This document shows, in pieces, positions 1 to 10,395 of a stretch of 64,000 nt of DNA. The DNA is from Gammaproteobacteria bacterium (GTDB lineage Bacteria > Pseudomonadota > Gammaproteobacteria > Steroidobacterales > JABDKV01), in contig JAOTXU010000008.1 of the NCBI GenBank assembly GCA_029862165.1, positions 62,001 to 126,000 on the forward strand, given 5' to 3'. The translations under genes were made by a program, and so were the position numbers. The notes beneath the pieces are model-generated. The model was given only the letters and a program-made list of their open reading frames with translations. It was not told the origin of the DNA and searched no databases. The stretch's first letter is position 1; every line of letters begins with the position of its first letter.

Positions 1-2
1 TC

Positions 3-461
3 GTATTTTTGCTGACACTTTGGGTACGCCCGGCAGAACGCTGGCAACAATGGGGCTTTCGTGCCGCGCTGATTGTTATCGCTCTGCGCTTTGCAGTGCC
101 TGCGATTATCATCGGTACCGACTTGGTGTTCGATACTTTCCTGGCCGCTCAGCACGCCGCCGCCACACAGGCATTGGAAGCGACCAGCAACGAGATTAGC
201 GAAATGAGTCAGGAAACTGTGCCGCCGCCAACAGAAGCTCGATCGATGCTGGATCGTCTCGGGGCATTCCTGGACGATTCACTTGACCGGGTTAACGTCA
301 CGGAGAAACTGGACCGTTTTCGTGATCGCTTGTCCAACGCCAGCGAACACATTATTAATCTCATAGTGATATTCGTACTACAGACGATTGTTATCCCAAT
401 CCTTTTCCTTTATCTGTTGATACACGGATTGAAAGCGCTAGGAACGCGGGCGATCACCTGA
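3..461 (+). CDS. 3' part of a membrane protein of unknown function
   Basis: The reading frame is already open at the left edge, so the true start lies outside the window; the first start-like codon inside is TTG at 9. The visible part, about 150 residues, has a hydrophobic segment near its beginning (residues 18-45), a hydrophilic and probably helical middle of about 70 residues rich in Glu, Asp and Arg, and a strongly hydrophobic C-terminal segment followed by a short basic tail. This suggests two membrane passes with a soluble loop between them. I do not recognise the family. It converges with the large propeller gene on the other strand, only 7 bases away. Confidence 0.6.
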   Translation, partial: VFLLTLWVRPAERWQQWGFRAALIVIALRFAVPAIIIGTDLVFDTFLAAQHAAATQALEATSNEISEMSQETVPPPTEARSMLDRLGAFLDDSLDRVNVTEKLDRFRDRLSNASEHIINLIVIFVLQTIVIPILFLYLLIHGLKALGTRAIT

Positions 462-468
462 TAACCCC

Positions 469-3400
469 TTATTCGGGTTGCCATTGTGGCAAGCGGCCCG
501 GTGTCCACGGCACCAGATCACGGTCGGCTTGTGCTTCGAAAGCGACGAGATCATCTCGCACTTTATGCAGGCTTGTGAGCAACGTTGCAAAAGCCGAAGA
601 CGCTAGCTGGTAGGCCTTGCGATGCGTTTCGGTAATTTCAGATTGCGATTGCCAGTGCCCACCGACAATACTTCTTACACGCCGCGAAATTGACCACGGA
701 GCCGATTCATAACGTGATGTTTTCGTGTCATCGCCGTTAAGCTCCACATCAATGTCGGCCAACGCCAGCTCGATACCCCGTAAACGTTCGTGTTGATCAG
801 TGCCGGCCGCCGACGTACGAATCAGCGCTGCTTGCAGGTGATCGATTCTTGTCTGGATTTCTTCCACTGCTTCCGATGCACCCAACACTGCTCGACTCAA
901 ACGGGCCGTCTGGAGCTGAAAATCCTGTAGCGGTTTACGGTCGGCAAGCAATACCGCGCCCTGATCCAGCGGCACAACGTTAAACGACAGGGCATCGCTT
1001 ACATCGCGCCACTGGCTATCGACAACAGTAACCAGTGTCGCGCTATAACGACCCGGCAAGGCCAGAGGACCAATCGGTTCATCGGAGCGAAGAGTCTGGT
1101 CGTTCAATTTGACTGGATCTGGCGCCGCAAGACGCAGATTCCAGGCAATACGGTGTAAGCCCTTTTTAGTGGGGCCACTGACGCGATTGACAATCTGCCC
1201 GTTACTATCTCTGACGACTACATAGACTCCTGGATCCTGTTCCCGATCCTCCGCGCGAAGTGCCTCCCATTCAGGGTAGGGCGTATCGCCGCCTTCTTTT
1301 TCGATCTCTTTTTCCCTTTCGCGACGCTGCTCTTTCTGTGTCTTCAGGCCATCGCGCAGGTAATAACTGAAGACGGCTCCGAAAGGCGGATTTGGTGCGG
1401 TAAAAAACTCGTAACCCTGATTACCCTTTTTCTTGCCGCCCCATTTATCCCCCTCGATATAAAGCCAGGCGTCTTTGATCGGGAATAATGTGCTCTCGCT
1501 ATTGCCCAGATCATCGATCGGAATACGTAAGGGTGTGTAGTCATCGAGTATGTAGATTCCACGCCCGAAGGTGCCAACTACCAAATCCTGCTCGCGTCGT
1601 TGTATTTCCAGGTCGCGAACCGCAATGGTCGGGAAGTCCCCGGTCAGCTCAATCCATTTTTTGCCGCCGTCCTGGGTAAAAAACACACCAAACTCTGTTC
1701 CCACGAATAACAGATTGGCATCCACGTGGTCTTCGGCAATCGTGTGCGCTGTGCCACGTTTCGGCAGATCTCCCGTAATAGCCCGCCAACTGCGTCCCCG
1801 GTCCCGCGTGACGTAGACATAGGGTTTGAAATCACCCTTCTTGTGATTGTCGAACACCGCATAGGCCGTATCCGCATCGTGTAGCGATGCGATGACGTCC
1901 TCGACCAGCGACATATCGGGTACGCCACTGAAACGACTAACACGTTTCCAGTTGTCACCACCATCTGTGGTTACGTGGATCAGGCCGTCGTCAGTACCAG
2001 CATAGAGCAGATTCTCGTCGAAGGGGCTCTCGGCAATGGCGATCAAGCTGCCATATATCGATGTCGACCGATTCTTCGAGATCGTATCTACACTCCAGAT
2101 GCGACCCATAATTTCCAGTTTGTTCCGGTCGAGCTGGCGTGACAGATCCGCACTAATTGCACGCCAGCTGTTCCCGCGGTCATCACTGCGATAGAGTTTC
2201 TCGGCACCATAGTAAAGTATGGCTGGATCGTGATGACTGATAATCAGCGGCGAATTCCAGTTCCAGCGTAACGCATCGCTTTCGTTGTCGGGTTGCGGCG
2301 TGATATACACGCGCTCATTAGTCCTCCGGTCGTAACGCGCCAGTCCGCCGTACTGGTATTGGGAATAGACAATATTCGGATCGGTCGGATCAATTTGTGG
2401 CTTGTATCCGTCCCCACCGAGGGTAAACAGCCAATCCGAATTAGTGATTCCGTGGATATTCGTCGTTCGTGATGGTGCGCCCAGTGAGTTGTTGTCCTGC
2501 GTTCCACCATAAACGCGGTAAAAAGGCGTGGCATTGTCAGGTGTAGACCGGTAGAACTGGGTGATCGGCAGATTGCGTACGTGTCGCCAGGCCGCTCCAA
2601 GATCCCAGGTTTCGTAGATACCGCCATCACCGCCGATGATCAGATGGTCGGTATTCGCAGGGTCAATCCACAATGCATGATCGTCCACGTGACGATGCTC
2701 CATATTGAGTCGTTTCCAGGTCTTGGCGCCATCATTGGAGATGCGCGCATACGTATCCATCGAATACACGCGATCCGGATTATGCGGGTCAACAACCAAC
2801 TCGTTGTAGTACTGCGGACTTGATGCCATGTAATCCGAGCGCTTCTCCCACGTATCACCGAAATCCTTCGAGCGGTAGACACCGCGATCTTCTTCGTTTG
2901 CTTCGACTATCGCGTATACAACTTCCGGTTTTGACGGCGACATCGCCAGACCGATGCGTCCCATGTCACCATCAGGCAGGCCGGTGCTGATCTTGCGCCA
3001 GTTCTCACCGCCATCGGTACTCTTGTGGATGCCGCTACCGGGCCCACCGTTTATCAATGTCCAGACGTGACGGCGCCGTTGATAACTGGACCCCAGCATT
3101 TTCTTTGAATTGTTCGGATGAATCAGAAATTCGTTCACCCCAGTGTGTTCATCTACATGCAGAATTCGATTCCAGTTCTCTCCGCCATCAATCGAGCGAT
3201 ACAATCCGCGATCGCCACCGTCATTCCACAGCGGCCCTTGAGCGGCTACATAAACGATGTCTGAATCTTTCGGGTCAAATGCGATTTGACCGATGTGTTC
3301 TGACTCTGTCAGACCCATATTTTCCCAACTGTGCCCGCCGTCTACGGATTTATAGACTCCGTCGCCATAGGCCACGCTGCGTTGACTGTTGTTCTCGCCT

Positions 3401-3741
3401 GTGCCGACCCAGACCGTAAGCGGTTCTGCGGGATCCAGCATGACTACACCAATCGAGTAGGAACTCTCGTCATCGAACACCGGTTTCCATGTAATACCGT
3501 TATTGTTCGTCTTCCACAGACCGCCTGAAGCAGTCGCTGCGAAATATTCCTGCCAGCGATCCGGGTGCATCGCGAAGTCGGTTATTCGGCCCGATGAAAT
3601 GGCCGGGCCTATACCACGCAGACTCAGACCTGAATAAATTGTTGCCGCATCATCGGTCGTATCGTCGGCCGCTATTGCGAGATTCGCGATAAGTACCGCA
3701 ATCAGGACAAAACGGCCACGGTGGCTCGTAAATATGTGCAT
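469..3741 (-). CDS. Exported VPS10/sortilin-like BNR-repeat beta-propeller protein
   Basis: A 1090-residue protein with a Sec signal peptide (hydrophobic stretch about residues 10-24, ending ANLAIAADD). Residues about 35-740 are a long series of BNR/Asp-box repeats of the type SxDGGxxW (for example SVDGGHSWE, STDGGENWR, TTDGGDNWK, TQDGGKKWI), as in the sortilin/VPS10 and glycosyl-hydrolase-like propellers found in many marine bacteria. The last 300 residues are not propeller-like; they include a charged stretch, a beta-rich segment and a helical tail. Proteins of this type are exported or cell-surface and are often annotated as glycosyl hydrolases without proof of activity. The ATG at 3741 has GGGA upstream. 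It stands alone and faces away from the aminotransferase gene. Confidence 0.85.
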   Translation of the reverse strand: MHIFTSHRGRFVLIAVLIANLAIAADDTTDDAATIYSGLSLRGIGPAISSGRITDFAMHPDRWQEYFAATASGGLWKTNNNGITWKPVFDDESSYSIGVVMLDPAEPLTVWVGTGENNSQRSVAYGDGVYKSVDGGHSWENMGLTESEHIGQIAFDPKDSDIVYVAAQGPLWNDGGDRGLYRSIDGGENWNRILHVDEHTGVNEFLIHPNNSKKMLGSSYQRRRHVWTLINGGPGSGIHKSTDGGENWRKISTGLPDGDMGRIGLAMSPSKPEVVYAIVEANEEDRGVYRSKDFGDTWEKRSDYMASSPQYYNELVVDPHNPDRVYSMDTYARISNDGAKTWKRLNMEHRHVDDHALWIDPANTDHLIIGGDGGIYETWDLGAAWRHVRNLPITQFYRSTPDNATPFYRVYGGTQDNNSLGAPSRTTNIHGITNSDWLFTLGGDGYKPQIDPTDPNIVYSQYQYGGLARYDRRTNERVYITPQPDNESDALRWNWNSPLIISHHDPAILYYGAEKLYRSDDRGNSWRAISADLSRQLDRNKLEIMGRIWSVDTISKNRSTSIYGSLIAIAESPFDENLLYAGTDDGLIHVTTDGGDNWKRVSRFSGVPDMSLVEDVIASLHDADTAYAVFDNHKKGDFKPYVYVTRDRGRSWRAITGDLPKRGTAHTIAEDHVDANLLFVGTEFGVFFTQDGGKKWIELTGDFPTIAVRDLEIQRREQDLVVGTFGRGIYILDDYTPLRIPIDDLGNSESTLFPIKDAWLYIEGDKWGGKKKGNQGYEFFTAPNPPFGAVFSYYLRDGLKTQKEQRREREKEIEKEGGDTPYPEWEALRAEDREQDPGVYVVVRDSNGQIVNRVSGPTKKGLHRIAWNLRLAAPDPVKLNDQTLRSDEPIGPLALPGRYSATLVTVVDSQWRDVSDALSFNVVPLDQGAVLLADRKPLQDFQLQTARLSRAVLGASEAVEEIQTRIDHLQAALIRTSAAGTDQHERLRGIELALADIDVELNGDDTKTSRYESAPWSISRRVRSIVGGHWQSQSEITETHRKAYQLASSAFATLLTSLHKVRDDLVAFEAQADRDLVPWTPGRLPQWQPE

Positions 3742-3902
3742 GATTTGGGTCCCGAAGATGTTGTGATTCGTTGCGTTAGGGGCGTCCTAGGGTAGACCCA
3801 GGCCCGCCCGGCGGCAATTCCCGCCCCACCTGGGGGGTCTAAGGCCCATTTTTCGGGCTCTCCGGGTTATCCTAGGCAGCCGAAAAAAACACGACATATC
3901 CG

Positions 3903-5162
3903 ATGCAACTCGATACCACCCAAATTCGAAAACATTTCTCCGCCCTGGCATTGCACGACGACGGCCGACGGCGGATCTATCTGGACAATCCCGCCGGTAC
4001 ACAGGTACCCGAATCGGTGATTGATGCGATCGGCGATTGTCTGCGTCACGCCAATGCCAACCTGGGTGGACCCTTTAACAGCTCAATCGCCGCCGATGAC
4101 ATAGTGAAGTCCGCCCACCTGGCAATGGCCGATCTGCTTAACGCGCCCTCGCCGGCAGAGATAGTCTTTGGCGCAAATATGACTTCGTTGACCTTTCAGA
4201 TTTCTCGTGCCCTTGGGGGGCAGTTGAATCCTGGTGATGAAATTATCGTGTCCGAACTTGATCACGACGCAAACGTGACGCCCTGGGCGTTGCTGGCGCG
4301 CGATCTGGAACTTGTAGTCAAAAAGATTCGACTGGATACCGACAGCTTCACGCTCGATTACGAACAGTTTGACGACTTGCTCAACGACCGTACACGGCTT
4401 GTTTGTGTGGGACATGCCAGCAATCTGTTAGGCACAATCAACGATATTCCACGCATTTGTACTGCTGCACATAAGTATGGTGCGCTGGTCTTTGTGGACG
4501 GCGTGCACTCGGTGCCGCACCTGTCAATTGATGTACAGAGTCTGGGTTGTGATTTCCTTGTGTGCTCGCCCTACAAGTTTTTCGGCCCGCATCAGGGCGT
4601 TCTGTGGGGGCGCAAAGCACTACTCGAATCGCTGGATGCATACAAACTCGTACCCGCACCGGATACACTGCCGGGTCGTTTTGAAACCGGCACACAAAAT
4701 CATGAAGCGATGGCAGGCGTGACGGCAGCGGTTGACTACCTGGCTTCGTTGGCTGGGGAATCAGAGCCCCGTCGAAAACGGCTGGAGCAGGCACTGGAAC
4801 TTATTCGCGAATATGAACACCAATTATGCCGTGCGTTGATAGAACGTCTGACTGTGATCGAGGGGCTAACGGTGCACGGAATCACCGCTGCCAGCGAATT
4901 GAGCCATCGCGCACCAACCGTGTCGTTTACAATGCGTGGCGTGCATCCCGCAACCATCGCCAAAACGCTGGCACAAAACAATATTTTTGCCTGGTCGGGT
5001 CACAGCTATGCAGTAGAACCCTGCAAGGCGCTCGGATTATTGGATTCCGGCGGCGTATTGCGCGTCGGACTGGTACATTACAACACCGCTGAAGACGTCG
5101 ACGCGCTCATTGACGTCCTGCAACAAATCGCCGCTGAGGAACAAGATCGGCTGTCCGCCTGA
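3903..5162 (+). CDS. Class V aminotransferase, cysteine desulfurase-like (VC1184-type)
   Basis: A 419-residue fold-type I PLP enzyme. The Schiff-base lysine is K225 in SPYKFFGPHQG, the cofactor aspartate is D199 in VDGVHSVPH, and the N-terminal YLDNPAGTQVP motif is typical of the cysteine desulfurase-like subgroup named after VC1184. In SufS-type enzymes the catalytic cysteine lies in a GHHCA-like loop. Here that loop reads GHSYA, so the usual persulfide cysteine is missing; a cysteine four residues further on (EPCKAL) is not in the usual place. The substrate is therefore open, and desulfurase activity should not be assumed. The lipoprotein gene follows after 13 bases with its own ribosome site, so the two are probably co-transcribed. 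Confidence 0.85.
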   Translation: MQLDTTQIRKHFSALALHDDGRRRIYLDNPAGTQVPESVIDAIGDCLRHANANLGGPFNSSIAADDIVKSAHLAMADLLNAPSPAEIVFGANMTSLTFQISRALGGQLNPGDEIIVSELDHDANVTPWALLARDLELVVKKIRLDTDSFTLDYEQFDDLLNDRTRLVCVGHASNLLGTINDIPRICTAAHKYGALVFVDGVHSVPHLSIDVQSLGCDFLVCSPYKFFGPHQGVLWGRKALLESLDAYKLVPAPDTLPGRFETGTQNHEAMAGVTAAVDYLASLAGESEPRRKRLEQALELIREYEHQLCRALIERLTVIEGLTVHGITAASELSHRAPTVSFTMRGVHPATIAKTLAQNNIFAWSGHSYAVEPCKALGLLDSGGVLRVGLVHYNTAEDVDALIDVLQQIAAEEQDRLSA

Positions 5163-5175
5163 TTCGGAGAAAAAT

Positions 5176-6927
5176 ATGATCCGGCTTTTTGCCAAATGCG
5201 CTGCCCTGATTTCGCTGATCGTACTGACCGGTTGCGACGATATTCCTGACCTGTCGTTGCCGAATGAACCGCCGATAGCCGCGGACGACATGGTCAACAT
5301 CAAACAAAACGAGACTGTAATCATTGATGTCATCAGCAATGACTTCGACATCGATGGAGATACATTGTTAATTGTCATCACAACGACCACGACTAACGGC
5401 ACACTAGACAACAGCACCGGCAGCATAGTCTACACACCGAATCCATTTTTTATCGGTAGTGATCAATTTTCCTACGAAATCACCGATCAGATCGGGCAAG
5501 CTTCCTCTGCGACAGTTTCGATAGACATTGCCAGGCATGAATCTCGTGCTGTGTTCAGCGCCACCGCCGGAACGGAAACGCGTGTGCTCATGCTGGATTC
5601 CCGCGACCCGGGAACAGCGGTCGACCTGACTCAGGCGTTGGACACGGGCGAAAAACTCCTGAACTGGGGGATCAGCGAACAACTCAGCCAGGCTATTTTG
5701 CTGACCGACGCCGACCGTATTCTTGCCGTTCCCCTTGATGACCCGGCAACACCGGCAAGTATATTTGATCTCGATACGACAACGGGTGCGGTGGATGGTG
5801 GCCTTGCGCTATCGACAGCGGGCAATGTAGCCGCCTATACGCTGGATAACCGCTTCGTCATCCTGCTTGATCTGGTCGAAGAAAACGATGTGCTCGAGTT
5901 TGACACCGGATTTGAGAACAGCACCTTAACACCGTCGTTTTTTTCGCGCACAGACACCGCGCTTATTTTGCAGGGGACCCTGGGCGCCGACGCCGATGAG
6001 CACGCCGCAATTTATTACGTCGGGTTATCCACACCGGGTCTGATTGAAATACTGGACGATATCGACAATATGGATTCAGCGTTTACCCGACTCCTCGATT
6101 TCAATAACATGGTTTGGTTGACCGCGGATGCGGCGACCACCGTTCCACCTGCCGCTTATTCCTGCCAGACACCACCACCGCAGACTTTGTCGGCGGCATT
6201 CAATACTTCTTTGATTTCGCCTGGCCCGGGAATAAATCTCAACGAGGCCTCGGGACTACTGGCCGATCCGACCAACATAATTTCCTACAATAACGGACCT
6301 GGCAGTCTCAGTCTTTTCGTTGCCGCCTGTCCGCCGGAAGCCGAGGTCGTGCAAATTTTTGACATCCCTTACCTGACAGCCGAGTCGGCGCAGATAGTTG
6401 CCGCGGCCACAGACGCCAGTGACGGTCTTTGGAACATCGATGTTGCCCCGAACGGGGACAGGCTGATCTATGTCTTCGAGGGCGATACCGGATTACGCGT
6501 ACTTGCAAACGATTTGACCGGCGAGAATCCAGTCGAATCCGATCTGACAGCCAGCTTGCCTGATTATCAAACGTACACGGTGGGTGCCGAGCTTCGCGTA
6601 CCGCCATCGATATTCAGTGCCGATGGCCGACTATGGCTGTTTCTTGCGCCGGTTGACGGCGCGCTAAGCCGTGTAGTTTGGTTCAATCTGGAAACCTCCG
6701 AACTTAACACCGTTGACCTCCCGTTTACCGCGACCAATCTTGTTTCCGACGGTTTTTTTGTCATCGTGCAAGGGGAGACAGCAGGGGAAGGGACGGCACC
6801 GATCGCGACAATTGAACTTCTCACTGGAAATCTGGATGTGGCAGATGTCCCCGGCGTTGTTGCCGAAGGAATCCTGGACCCAGTTAATCAAATTGAGTCG
6901 GCGATCAATGTGATCGCCGTTCCCTGA
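5176..6927 (+). CDS. Lipoprotein with a cadherin/Ig-like N-terminal domain
   Basis: The ATG at 5176 is chosen over an earlier in-frame start because it follows a CGGAGA ribosome site and opens a clear lipoprotein signal (MIRLFAKCAALISLIVLTGC, lipobox LTGC). The mature protein of about 560 residues begins with one bacterial Ig/cadherin-like domain (about residues 30-125) with the pattern NDxDxDGDTL and NGTLxxxxGSIVYTPNPxFxGxDxFxYxI, seen in tandem repeats of large adhesins but present here once. The rest looks beta-propeller-like without a motif I can name. It is probably anchored in the outer membrane. It is the second gene of a likely two-gene unit with the aminotransferase. Confidence 0.75.
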   Translation: MIRLFAKCAALISLIVLTGCDDIPDLSLPNEPPIAADDMVNIKQNETVIIDVISNDFDIDGDTLLIVITTTTTNGTLDNSTGSIVYTPNPFFIGSDQFSYEITDQIGQASSATVSIDIARHESRAVFSATAGTETRVLMLDSRDPGTAVDLTQALDTGEKLLNWGISEQLSQAILLTDADRILAVPLDDPATPASIFDLDTTTGAVDGGLALSTAGNVAAYTLDNRFVILLDLVEENDVLEFDTGFENSTLTPSFFSRTDTALILQGTLGADADEHAAIYYVGLSTPGLIEILDDIDNMDSAFTRLLDFNNMVWLTADAATTVPPAAYSCQTPPPQTLSAAFNTSLISPGPGINLNEASGLLADPTNIISYNNGPGSLSLFVAACPPEAEVVQIFDIPYLTAESAQIVAAATDASDGLWNIDVAPNGDRLIYVFEGDTGLRVLANDLTGENPVESDLTASLPDYQTYTVGAELRVPPSIFSADGRLWLFLAPVDGALSRVVWFNLETSELNTVDLPFTATNLVSDGFFVIVQGETAGEGTAPIATIELLTGNLDVADVPGVVAEGILDPVNQIESAINVIAVP

Positions 6928-6942
6928 GGGCGGACCTTCGGC

Positions 6943-9900
6943 TTACGGCGACAAGCGGCGTCTTAATATCTCGGCGTCTTCACGGCTTTCAAAGGTCCTA
7001 TCGCCGGCAAGCAGTCCATCTAGTATCGAGATTGCTTCGCTATTTCGGTCGTTGGCGCCAAGTGCTGCCGCAAGGTGATAACGAATTTCGGGGTCGGTGT
7101 CAGCACCGTCGGCAGCCTGCACCAAAAGTTTGAGCGCCTTATCGTTTTGCCCGTCTTTTAGCAGAATCCATCCGTAGGTATCGGCAATGGCTGCAATATC
7201 CGGTTTCAGCTCGTGGGCCTTTGATGCTGCCTTGAGCGCGAGTTGCAAGTCACCGTCAGACCCACGCAACACGTACACCCACGCGATATTATTCAACGCA
7301 AGGAAGTTGTCTGGGTCCGCGTCCAATAAAGTACGATAAACGTCTATTGATTCATCGTTCCAATCGCGTTCGCTGTACGCCTGCGCAAGTTGTATGCCTA
7401 TTCTCAGGTCGTCCGGATTGCGGGAAAACCAACTTTCGAGTCCGCGCCACGCATCCTCGTCACCAGCCAGTTTGGCGGAAGCGTAACGCTTCAACACGAG
7501 CGCCTCCGACGGTTCGGCTTCGATTGCCCGATCAAACGCCCGGGTGCTGCGTTTATAATCCTTATTTGCCAACAGCACCTCGCCTTCCAATGCGTACAAC
7601 TCTGTTGCATCGGGAAATTCTTTTCGCAAGTCGCGCACGAGATTGACTGCGAGTTTGGTATTTCCACGTTGCGCTTCGATTCCCGCCAGGATCGCGCCCA
7701 ATTGCATATCGCCTGGTTTGAGTTCGATTGCCTTGCCCAGCCAGTCTACTGCCGCATCCAGATCACCGCCCCTTCTCTCGATCTTTGCCAGGGTTGACGC
7801 TATGTCGGCACTTGGTTCTGAAGCCATAAGTTGTTCGTAAATCTCGATGGCGCGTTCATTCATCCCCGACTGCAGATAGGCTTGCGCCAGACCTTTGCGA
7901 CCCATCAAATCATCCGGATTATCCTCGACCCATTGCTCCAGCTCGGCCCAGGGTTCCGCATCACCCATCCGTCTTTTGAGTTCGTAACGCTTTCCAACAA
8001 TTATTCGGTTGTAGTCGAGAGCAGCGGCCTTATCCAGCGACTCCATTGCCGCGTTCATATCTTTGCGGGCCACATGCACATCCGCTTCCAACAGGTGTGA
8101 CTTAAAGTCGTCAGGATGTCCTTCAACCATTTGGCGAGCCAACAACAAGGCCGAATTCAGATCACCGCGCGTGATTTCGATTCCGATCAGCTCTGCCAGA
8201 GCCGGTTGAAATTTTCCGTCTAATTCCACTGCCTTTCTGTAAGAGTCGACGCTTGCCTCTGCACGCCCTGATGCTTCCTGGGCACGCGCCAAGTGGTAGT
8301 GCGCTTGTGCCCGGTTTGGCGACAACTCAACGGCCCGCGCAAGAGGTCCCAAGGCTTCGGAATGTCGTTGGTCTTGCAGCAATACTATGCCCATCAGTAA
8401 ATGTCCTTCGTGGTTTGATGGGGCGATGCGAGCCGCCTGACTTGCCCGCTCGTGAGCGAGTTCCAGTTTGCCCGTGCGTAAATAGGAACGCGCCAGTGCC
8501 AGCGCAGGCAATAGCACGTCAGGATTTGCGGCGTGAGCGCGCTCGAGCAGTTGGATCCCCTTCTCAGTGTCACCGCTACTATTTGCAATCCGTGCCAGCG
8601 CTGTTAGCACCTGCGGATCTCCTGGCTTGCGTTCCAGGAATTTCTCAAGTTGGGCTTCCGCCTGCTCTGGTTGTTCGTCTGCAATATCAACCCGCGCCAA
8701 ATTCATAACTGAGGTTGTATCGTCTGGATCTATCTCAAGGGCTTTCTTGAACGCGACGCGCGCCTCATTCAACTCCCTGACCGCCAAATGAAAGGCACCC
8801 AACAAACGATATGCTTCGTTCGATTCAGGTCGTTTCTCTATCACGGACTGCACTTGTGCACGGGCCGCTTCTTTGTCGCCCTTTTTGAGCAATGCCAGGA
8901 CGAGCAATAACTCTCGATGACCTACTCTATCGGCCTCGGGAAGCGATTCCAGCAGCTCTATCGCCCGATCCAGTTCGCCGCTGGCAAGAAAATTTGCCGC
9001 TGCCTGCAGGAGTATCGCCGGGTCGTCCTCTCCGGCCTCGACCGTACGCTCCATGAGCTCGAGCCCGCCCTTGGTGTCCCCGCTGCGGATCGTCGCCGTC
9101 GATGCCAAACCCAATAGCTGGGCATCGTTAGTACCCCCAACCAACAACGGTTCCAGCAATGCCAGTGCCTCATTCGGATCACCCATCTGCATACGCACGT
9201 GCGCCAACACTTTCCGTGCTTTTTCATTGCCTGGGTTAACATTGACCACTGTCTGCAGGTGGGTGGCGGCCAACGCTTCGTTGCCTATTGCGAGTGCCGC
9301 GGCCACCAGGAGCAACCGCGGAGGCTCCGCAACCGGATGGACGGTGATAATTCGTTCGGCCTTGTCGATCGCGCCGTCGAAGTCTTTTGCCGCATAATCA
9401 GCCCGCGCGCCCAGGAACAAAGACAAAGGATGCTGTGACGTCTTTGTCATCATGTCGTTTGCGAGCACCTGTGCTTCAGCGCTTTTCTCCCTAGCGATCA
9501 ATACGTCTATCAACGCAGCCATATACATTATCCGCTCGTGCGCGCGACCCGATTGGTCGACAATTACCAGCGCTTTGCGCAAGTTTTCTTCGGCTGCAGC
9601 GAATTCCCCCATTTCATGCTGCAGTCTGCCCAGTGCGGCGAGGCCCTCGGGATGATCCGGATGCGCGCGCAGCATTTGCTCCAATTCTGCTGCTGCCGCT
9701 TCGACGTCACCACGTTCCTCGGCCAGTCTGGCTTTGCCAATCAACGCGTCCGGCTGTTCAGGCACCAACCCTAGTGCGGCGCCAAATTTTTCCTCGGCAA
9801 GTTGTTGATCGCCGCGTTCCAGCTCGGCCGTTCCAATCAACGCCAATAGGGCGGCTCGCTTATCTATATCAACCAGTGATTCTGGATCGAAAATGACGAC

Positions 9901-10242
9901 TTCCTGGAAACGGCCTTCACGCAATACCGCACGTGCCAGGGCAACCAAATAAGAATCTGCTGAAGCGCCCAACTCACGTGCGCGGCGCAATTCTTTGACT
10001 GCCGTTGCCGTGTCCCCGGTAAGCATGGCAATTTCGCCGAGTAATGCACGAGCTTCCGCATTGTCGGCGTCAGAACGCAAAACGTTCTTCAATTCTATTG
10101 TCGCTGCGCGGTACTGTGCCAGTGAACGAAATTCTTTGGCACGCTCAATTTTGGTGGCGTCGTCTGCGCAAGCAAAGCCAAAAGAGAGAATAAACAGAAG
10201 CAGCAACGCCGATCGCGTATACTCGGAAAATAACTTGCTCAT
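6943..10242 (-). CDS. prsT: PEP-CTERM system TPR-repeat lipoprotein (PrsT-like)
   Basis: 1099 residues from ATG 10242, which is preceded by GGGGGAG; longer in-frame extensions lack a ribosome site and would run into the divergent promoter region. After an export signal (hydrophobic residues 11-24, Cys in FGFACADD) almost the whole protein consists of tetratricopeptide repeats, more than twenty by eye, with a typical start (AKEFRSLAQYRAATIELKNVL, then ARALLGEIAMLTGD). Length, repeat phase and N-terminus match the TPR lipoprotein that accompanies exosortase/PEP-CTERM exopolysaccharide loci. No exosortase is in this window, but a VPLPA-CTERM protein is present at 36845. The role is inferred from the family: scaffold for polymer export or sorting. 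Confidence 0.8.
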   Translation of the reverse strand: MSKLFSEYTRSALLLLFILSFGFACADDATKIERAKEFRSLAQYRAATIELKNVLRSDADNAEARALLGEIAMLTGDTATAVKELRRARELGASADSYLVALARAVLREGRFQEVVIFDPESLVDIDKRAALLALIGTAELERGDQQLAEEKFGAALGLVPEQPDALIGKARLAEERGDVEAAAAELEQMLRAHPDHPEGLAALGRLQHEMGEFAAAEENLRKALVIVDQSGRAHERIMYMAALIDVLIAREKSAEAQVLANDMMTKTSQHPLSLFLGARADYAAKDFDGAIDKAERIITVHPVAEPPRLLLVAAALAIGNEALAATHLQTVVNVNPGNEKARKVLAHVRMQMGDPNEALALLEPLLVGGTNDAQLLGLASTATIRSGDTKGGLELMERTVEAGEDDPAILLQAAANFLASGELDRAIELLESLPEADRVGHRELLLVLALLKKGDKEAARAQVQSVIEKRPESNEAYRLLGAFHLAVRELNEARVAFKKALEIDPDDTTSVMNLARVDIADEQPEQAEAQLEKFLERKPGDPQVLTALARIANSSGDTEKGIQLLERAHAANPDVLLPALALARSYLRTGKLELAHERASQAARIAPSNHEGHLLMGIVLLQDQRHSEALGPLARAVELSPNRAQAHYHLARAQEASGRAEASVDSYRKAVELDGKFQPALAELIGIEITRGDLNSALLLARQMVEGHPDDFKSHLLEADVHVARKDMNAAMESLDKAAALDYNRIIVGKRYELKRRMGDAEPWAELEQWVEDNPDDLMGRKGLAQAYLQSGMNERAIEIYEQLMASEPSADIASTLAKIERRGGDLDAAVDWLGKAIELKPGDMQLGAILAGIEAQRGNTKLAVNLVRDLRKEFPDATELYALEGEVLLANKDYKRSTRAFDRAIEAEPSEALVLKRYASAKLAGDEDAWRGLESWFSRNPDDLRIGIQLAQAYSERDWNDESIDVYRTLLDADPDNFLALNNIAWVYVLRGSDGDLQLALKAASKAHELKPDIAAIADTYGWILLKDGQNDKALKLLVQAADGADTDPEIRYHLAAALGANDRNSEAISILDGLLAGDRTFESREDAEILRRRLSP

Positions 10243-10395
10243 GGCTCCCCCGCGGTCGACACTTTGATCCCGCTTTGCTGCAATCAGACCGGGCATATTA
10301 GCATCCCGGAGGCTGGCCAGTATGACTTGCCACGGCCCTCTTCCGAGAATCCCGGTAACATTAAGAACGAGTGCCCCGAACTGAGTCTTAACATC

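Noticed and set aside
3903-5162. Naming the class V aminotransferase sufS or iscS
   Set aside because: The catalytic cysteine is not in its usual position and there is no suf or isc neighbour.
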